Of a DNA stretch of 10,856 nt, positions 7,017 through 10,856 are shown in pieces. How positions within the stretch are numbered: the stretch's first letter is position 1; the number at the start of each line of letters is the position of its first letter. The translations under genes were made by a program, and so were the position numbers. Origin of the DNA: an uncultured Lachnospiraceae bacterium (GTDB taxonomy: Bacteria; Bacillota; Clostridia; Lachnospirales; Lachnospiraceae); contig CAMPAP010000032.1 in the NCBI GenBank assembly GCA_946631935.1, forward strand, positions 1-10,856, in the 5' to 3' direction. The notes beneath the pieces were generated by a model that saw nothing but the letters and a program-made list of their open reading frames with translations, was not told the DNA's origin and ran no database searches.

Positions 7017-8872
7017 TCTATATAAACCGTAATATCCTTTTCAGCAACAACCGAGGAATCAGATATCTTTTTTACAATCACATTAACATTCAAAATATCC
7101 TCGGATTGTGCTGTACTTTTCTTTCTGACATTAAATACGCCCACCCCGTTTCCTGATGAGTTACTGAATGTACCGACAGTCTGGTCAAGTTCCAATTCAC
7201 CGCTACAGGATGCATACCATTGATACTGGCCAAGTTGCTCTGCAGTCATTCCGCTGGCAGTTATCGTCATCTCAGCATATCCATCATCTTCCAGCGTAAG
7301 AGGAGAAGGAGAAACAGAAATACCGAATGAATTAACATATACGTGAACAAGAGCTCCTACGCTGGGACTTGCAACCGAATACCCATGAATCCTGGTATGA
7401 CCGGCTCTAAGCCCGGTAACTCTTCCGTTATTGTCAACAGTTGCAACATCAGTAGGATCAACACTGGAATCATAAATTTCCCATATCATTGATTTATTCG
7501 CAGCATTATCCGGACTAAGAGCATAATAAACCTGAACCGTTCCGCCCACCGAAACATTCACTTGACTTTCCGCTGTAATCTGGTTTACTACCACCTCTGA
7601 AACCGACACATCACATGACGCGCTCTTACCGCTTCCGTCACGGGCAGTTGCGGTAATGGTGGCAGAACCTGCCGAAACACCTGTGACAACACCGGATGAA
7701 TTTACCGTGGCAACCCCCGGAGCGCTGGTAGACCAGCTTAAAGCTTTGTTTGTGGCATTCGAAGGGAATACACCGCATGATAAAGTGATTGTGTCGCCTA
7801 CATCAACCGAAGCTTCCATGACCATCTCCAGCTGCGAGATAAGGACGGTGGAATCATCGTCGTCATCATCGTCATCGTCGTCATCATCATTTGTCTGATC
7901 GTCGGTATTTTCCAAAGGAGGCTCTGCCGGAGGAATAACCGGTATCACATCCGCCTGCTCATCAGGAATAACTGTCGGAGGGTCCTGCTGCTTTGGCGGA
8001 TCCTGCTGCTTCGGAGTATCCTTCTCATCCTCCTTTTTTTCTTCCTTATTGTCTTCCTCTTCTGTTTCTTTAACTTCTTCTTTTTCTTCTTCCTTTACTT
8101 CTTCCTCTTCTTTGGGGGTGTGAAGATTTTCATATATTTCTTTTATTTTATCCTTATCCCACCCGGTTGCCTGACATACTCTGTCCATAAGTACGGGATG
8201 TTCAACCAGAAAATCCACTACTTCGGGCGGAAGATCTTTCTCCATTGCATTTTCAAGGCTGAAAGTTACGCTCTTTTCATCATCATCAAGTATGTAAACG
8301 TGAACGATCTGCCCCGCATGCGCCGTTGTCTTTATCTCTTCGCCGGTGCTGGGATTGATCCCCGTTATCTCAACAGTTCCGTCCGTTATCAGTATCCCGT
8401 CAGCACCGCCCTGTTCAACAAATACGTATCCTGAGGTTCCCCTGATACCCACAACCATTGTGGATGTGCTTATCTGGAATGTCTCATCGGCTTCGAGTTT
8501 TTTGCTGACATCAAAGAAAAGTGAACCTTCTACAAGATTCAGAGCAAGTTCCTTGCCGCTTTGAATAAACTCCGCACGGCTCTTTTCGTGGATCTTGACC
8601 ATCTTATAATCGTCGAGGCTGATGGATACAAAACTGTCGACTGCAGTTGACAACACATCTCCGCTGTTAAGCTTAAGATTATCAATTATCTCTTTTATCT
8701 TTCCGCCGGATTCAAGAGTAACGGTTCCCTGCATCTCCATAAGGCGCATGGTTGTTGCAGTTATCTTATTTTTATTTTTCATGACAAAAATAGCAGTGGC
8801 AGCCCCGATTACCACAAGAGCTGCTGCTATGGCAATAATCATTTTTTTATTCACATTCTTAAGCATATTCAC
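7013..8872 (-). CDS. Membrane-anchored FecR domain protein with bacterial Ig-like (BIG2) domains
   Basis: 619 aa from GTG at 8872; an in-frame ATG two codons later (8866) is the alternative. No strong ribosome binding site precedes either, and the gap from the MBL gene is only 6 nt, so coupling is likely. The order is: cytosolic tail, signal anchor (about 11-31), FecR domain (about 40-195, core STMVVGIRGTSGYVFVE), helix (about 205-250), Glu/Lys-rich linker (252-285), two KQQDPP repeats, Pro-rich stretch, and 12 consecutive Asp (329-340). Then come BIG2 domains at about 343-424 (CGVFPSNATNKALSWSTS, GVVTGVSAGSATITATA) and about 430-513 (LSPDNAANKSMIWE, RVTGLRAG), and a third, weaker Ig-like domain to the end. 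The long stalk predicts a surface-exposed protein. There is no LPXTG anchor and no adjacent sigma factor, so the classic FecIR iron-citrate role is unlikely. Its stop overlaps the CHASE2 cyclase start. Confidence 0.92.
   Translation of the reverse strand: MNMLKNVNKKMIIAIAAALVVIGAATAIFVMKNKNKITATTMRLMEMQGTVTLESGGKIKEIIDNLKLNSGDVLSTAVDSFVSISLDDYKMVKIHEKSRAEFIQSGKELALNLVEGSLFFDVSKKLEADETFQISTSTMVVGIRGTSGYVFVEQGGADGILITDGTVEITGINPSTGEEIKTTAHAGQIVHVYILDDDEKSVTFSLENAMEKDLPPEVVDFLVEHPVLMDRVCQATGWDKDKIKEIYENLHTPKEEEEVKEEEKEEVKETEEEDNKEEKKEDEKDTPKQQDPPKQQDPPTVIPDEQADVIPVIPPAEPPLENTDDQTNDDDDDDDDDDDDSTVLISQLEMVMEASVDVGDTITLSCGVFPSNATNKALSWSTSAPGVATVNSSGVVTGVSAGSATITATARDGSGKSASCDVSVSEVVVNQITAESQVNVSVGGTVQVYYALSPDNAANKSMIWEIYDSSVDPTDVATVDNNGRVTGLRAGHTRIHGYSVASPSVGALVHVYVNSFGISVSPSPLTLEDDGYAEMTITASGMTAEQLGQYQWYASCSGELELDQTVGTFSNSSGNGVGVFNVRKKSTAQSEDILNVNVIVKKISDSSVVAEKDITVYIE
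7853..7888 (-). repeat. Trinucleotide tract (GAY)12 encoding poly-Asp
   Basis: Twelve consecutive GAT/GAC codons (residues 329-340 of the FecR protein) link the Pro-rich stalk to the first Ig-like domain. GAT and GAC are interspersed, which lowers but does not remove slippage risk. It may be a flexible acidic, possibly Ca2+-binding linker; that role is inference. Confidence 0.85.
7977..8012 (-). repeat. Two tandem 18-nt units encoding KQQDPP
   Basis: Two adjacent 18-nt copies differing at four positions encode KQQDPP twice (residues 288-299) in the Pro-rich stalk of the FecR protein, between the Glu/Lys linker and the poly-Asp tract. They look like a local tandem duplication in a spacer where length is free to vary. 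Confidence 0.75.
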
Positions 8873-8878
8873 TTGGTA

Positions 8879-9658
8879 TTATACTTCTATCAACATTCTT
8901 TCACGGGCAAAGGATGCATTTTTGTCCCCACAGTTTTTTTCCATTTCACGCAGTTTCTCATCATCATGTCTCGGATCATGATGGACAAAAAGAAGGCGGC
9001 GTGCCCTGCTTTTTTGAAACACCTTCATCCCTTCTCTGACAGTTGAGTGTCCGAACCCCTTCATCTTCTCATACTCATCATCGGTATACTGTCCGTCATA
9101 AAAAAGAAGGTCGGCATCTTTTGAAAAAGCGGCAAGTTCGTCATTTTTTTCATCCGTATGCTCATAGTCGGTGGCATACACGATGGTCTTTCCTTCACAT
9201 TTCAGTTTTATAACAAGTGAACCGCCGGGATGATTGGATTCCATTGTGGTGATCTCAAAATCTCCGAGTTCAAGCGAATCTCCGAATTCGTGGAAATTGA
9301 CATTAGCCGGATAAACCTCCACGGGAGCCGGCCAAAGAGGCGGGGACATGAATCTTTTTATCTGCTCATAGGGATTTAATCCATCCCTGGTTTTGGCATA
9401 TATATCCACATCATGGCGTGATAATAAAACAGGAGAAAGTCCGAGACCTATAATATGGTCCGCATGTGTATGGGTAAGAAGAACAGATACTTTTTTGTCT
9501 TCTGTCCGGGGAGCCTTCAGCATTCCGCTGCCGGCATCAAGAAAAACAGCCTGTCCCGCAGTCTCTACGAGAATGCAGGAAGTAGCTCCTCCGAATTCAT
9601 TATATTCTTTTCCGCTTACGGGGATTGAACCTCTGACGCCGAGAACAGTTAGCTTCAT
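8879..9658 (-). CDS. MBL-fold metallohydrolase, possible phosphodiesterase
   Basis: 259 aa; its ATG overlaps the stop of the diguanylate cyclase gene (ATGA). The metallo-beta-lactamase core is complete: LGVRGSIPVSG at the N-terminus, FGGATSC, LDAGSG, the HTHADH motif (H63, H65, D67, H68), H143 in SNHPGGS, bridging D164 in YATDYEH, GFGHST (201-206), and HHDPRHDD (226-233) near the end. There is no signal peptide, so it is cytosolic. The pattern matches the TaR3-like branch of MBL hydrolases, related to RNase Z and phosphodiesterase types rather than beta-lactamases. The substrate is not known. Lying between a diguanylate cyclase and an adenylate cyclase, it is a reasonable candidate for a cyclic nucleotide phosphodiesterase, but that is inference from context only. 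Confidence 0.92.
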   Translation of the reverse strand: MKLTVLGVRGSIPVSGKEYNEFGGATSCILVETAGQAVFLDAGSGMLKAPRTEDKKVSVLLTHTHADHIIGLGLSPVLLSRHDVDIYAKTRDGLNPYEQIKRFMSPPLWPAPVEVYPANVNFHEFGDSLELGDFEITTMESNHPGGSLVIKLKCEGKTIVYATDYEHTDEKNDELAAFSKDADLLFYDGQYTDDEYEKMKGFGHSTVREGMKVFQKSRARRLLFVHHDPRHDDEKLREMEKNCGDKNASFARERMLIEV

Positions 9659-10665
9659 TCGTAGATCACCCTGTTTCTTCCGGTCTCTTTTGCGGTATAC
9701 AGATGTCCGTCCGCAACGCTTACGTTCTCTTCTATGGTCTTGGACGGATCAAATACGGCACATCCGAAGCTCATGGTAAGATCGATGATATTTCCCTCGG
9801 CATTGCAGGGCGAATTCTGGAGCTTCTCGCGGATCGTCTCCGCCTTTGCAACGCATCCCTCAAGATCCGTATCCGGCATGAGCATGATGAATTCCTCTCC
9901 GCCCCAGCGGTATACACCTTCATTTTCGCCGGCAAAGCTCTCAACCAAAGCCGAAGCGAATTCAAGGACCCTGTCTCCCGCATTATGTCCGTATGTATCG
10001 TTGACACGCTTGAACTTATCTATATCGCAGATGAAAAGAGAAAGTTTTCTCTCTCCTGAAAGTACTTTTCCGTACTTATTTGAAAAATCCTGATAAAAGC
10101 CCATACGGTTCTTCAGACCGGTGAGCTTGTCATGCATTGACTCGTCTCGGAAAGTCTCTGACTCAAGAGCTATTCCGCAGATAAGAGCTGCGAGCGAAAG
10201 GGCCCTCACATCGCGCTCTTCATCAAAACCGCCATCAAGCTTATTGATTATCTGAAAAGCCCCTATATATTCCCCGTTTATGTTTGTGACAGGCATTACA
10301 AGAACCGATTTTGTGGTATATCCTGTCTTTTTATCAACAGAAGGATTGAAGTCCGGATCACTGTAGGGATCGTTGGTCACAAGCACACTCTTGTTGCGAA
10401 GCGCCTTCCCAACAAGTCCCGACTGGTCGGGAATCACTATCTTATCGGTCCCGGTTGCAGAGACAGTCCAAAGCTCGTGATGCCTTTTGTCCCATTTCCA
10501 AAAGCTTGCCCTGTCCGCCCCGGCAAGCACCTTGCCAAGCTCCGTCAGATAGCTGAAAACCTCTGAATGGTCCCTTGAAGAACCTTCTGACATAGTCTTG
10601 TAAAGACTGCTGCAGATGTCGTAGATCTGAGATAATGTCTGATTTGAGCCGTTATCGGTAGACAT
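9655..10665 (-). CDS. GAF-GGDEF diguanylate cyclase
   Basis: 336 aa; the ATG is preceded by AGGGGGTT. Residues about 20-165 form a GAF sensor domain ending in IINKLDGGFDEERD, which resembles the NKFDE-type motif of cyclic nucleotide-binding GAF domains; the match is imperfect. Residues about 175-335 form a GGDEF domain with MHDKLTGLKNRMGF, FICDIDKFKRVNDTYGHNAGD (metal-binding D214, substrate-binding N222) and the active-site variant GGEEF (255-259), so condensation of two GTP to c-di-GMP is expected. The RxxD inhibitory site, normally ending five residues before GGDEF, is replaced by G246-E-N-E249, so product inhibition at that site should be absent. There is no transmembrane segment, so the enzyme is cytosolic. 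It is the first complete gene of the signalling run, 86 nt after the radical SAM gene, and overlaps the MBL gene by 4 nt. Confidence 0.94.
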   Translation of the reverse strand: MSTDNGSNQTLSQIYDICSSLYKTMSEGSSRDHSEVFSYLTELGKVLAGADRASFWKWDKRHHELWTVSATGTDKIVIPDQSGLVGKALRNKSVLVTNDPYSDPDFNPSVDKKTGYTTKSVLVMPVTNINGEYIGAFQIINKLDGGFDEERDVRALSLAALICGIALESETFRDESMHDKLTGLKNRMGFYQDFSNKYGKVLSGERKLSLFICDIDKFKRVNDTYGHNAGDRVLEFASALVESFAGENEGVYRWGGEEFIMLMPDTDLEGCVAKAETIREKLQNSPCNAEGNIIDLTMSFGCAVFDPSKTIEENVSVADGHLYTAKETGRNRVIYE

Positions 10666-10716
10666 ATTTTAACCCCCTCTGTTTTGCGTGATATATTTCA
10701 TACACAATACGTGGTA

Positions 10717-10746
10717 ATTTTAACATGCAGCGCCCTTAACCTTCAA
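10717..10746 (-). promoter_or_regulatory. Candidate internal promoter before the diguanylate cyclase gene
   Basis: Minus strand: TTGAAG (10741-10746), 18-nt spacer, TAAAAT (10717-10722; 5 of 6 match TATAAT). The 86-nt gap holds no hairpin with a T-tract, so read-through from the radical SAM gene is also expected. The leader is too short for a c-di-GMP riboswitch and none is visible. Confidence 0.35.
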
Positions 10747-10751
10747 TAAAT

Positions 10752-10856
10752 TTATACATTGCCGAGGTATACAAATCTCAGCTTTTCTCTTGCCACATCC
10801 GCCAGTTCGTAAAGTCTTTTTACGTCCGTCGCCGGCCTGTCCGTCATATGAAACCG
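10752..10856 (-). CDS. amrS: AmmeMemoRadiSam radical SAM enzyme, C-terminal end only
   Basis: Only the last 34 codons and the TAA are in the window; the frame is open to its right edge. The visible tail begins RFHMTDRPATDV and ends ELADVAREKLRFVYLGNV. It matches the typical end of AmmeMemoRadiSam radical SAM enzymes: an SRFxP..(K/H)MTDRPPT block, then a helix of the type L..A..IAR, then a (L/R)(Y/F)VYxGN strand. The CxxxCxxC cluster motif would lie outside the window and cannot be checked. The call is supported by the intact Memo/AMMECR1 fusion in the same gene run downstream. The enzyme should be cytosolic; its substrate is unknown. Confidence 0.75.
   Translation of the reverse strand, partial: RFHMTDRPATDVKRLYELADVAREKLRFVYLGNV

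Noticed and set aside
7656..7898. Plus-strand frame with a poly-Ser end
   Set aside because: The serine run is only the complement of the poly-Asp codons in the FecR gene.
7013..8872. FecR protein as part of an iron-citrate FecI-FecR system
   Set aside because: There is no sigma factor or TonB receptor nearby, and the host looks Gram-positive. The domain is used here with Ig-like modules and a cyclase.

Overview
The window looks like the chromosome of a low- to mid-GC Firmicute, most likely Lachnospiraceae (Butyrivibrio-like). The reasons are strong AGGAGG-type ribosome binding sites, the codon and base composition, a DUF5688-like protein, a TIR-WD40 protein and a fused Memo/AMMECR1 protein. 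The taxonomic call is inference. No tRNA, rRNA, CRISPR array, insertion sequence or phage gene was seen.

Left part (1-2798). A membrane-anchored TIR protein with a C-terminal beta-propeller reads leftward out of the window (1-1304). A 190-base divergent spacer with a perfect 10-bp inverted repeat separates it from a rightward two-gene unit. That unit holds an XRE-family regulator (1495-1962) and a DUF5688-like protein of unknown function (1974-2786). It collides with a strong leftward terminator at 2760-2798, which lies inside the last codons of the DUF5688-like gene.

Right part (2760-10856). Everything here is on the minus strand and reads as one probable transcription unit. In order of transcription it holds: the end of an AmmeMemoRadiSam radical SAM enzyme (10752-10856), a GAF-GGDEF diguanylate cyclase (9655-10665), an MBL-fold hydrolase (8879-9658), a membrane-anchored FecR/Ig-like surface protein (7013-8872), a CHASE2 class III adenylate cyclase (5205-7016), a fused Memo-like/AMMECR1 protein (3747-5174), and metF (2814-3674), which has its own promoter. 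The four signalling genes overlap or nearly touch, with gaps from -4 to 6 nt. The cyclase lies 30 nt from the Memo/AMMECR1 gene.

The most striking point is this layout. The AmmeMemoRadiSam proteins, usually encoded side by side, are split here around a compact cassette that should make both cAMP and c-di-GMP. In that cassette a FecR/Ig-like protein and the CHASE2 domain face outward, and an uncharacterised metallo-beta-lactamase-fold hydrolase could act on the products. A coherent hypothesis is that an envelope signal sensed by FecR/CHASE2 sets nucleotide second messengers that tune, or are tuned by, the AmmeMemoRadiSam function. That link is inferred only from gene order.
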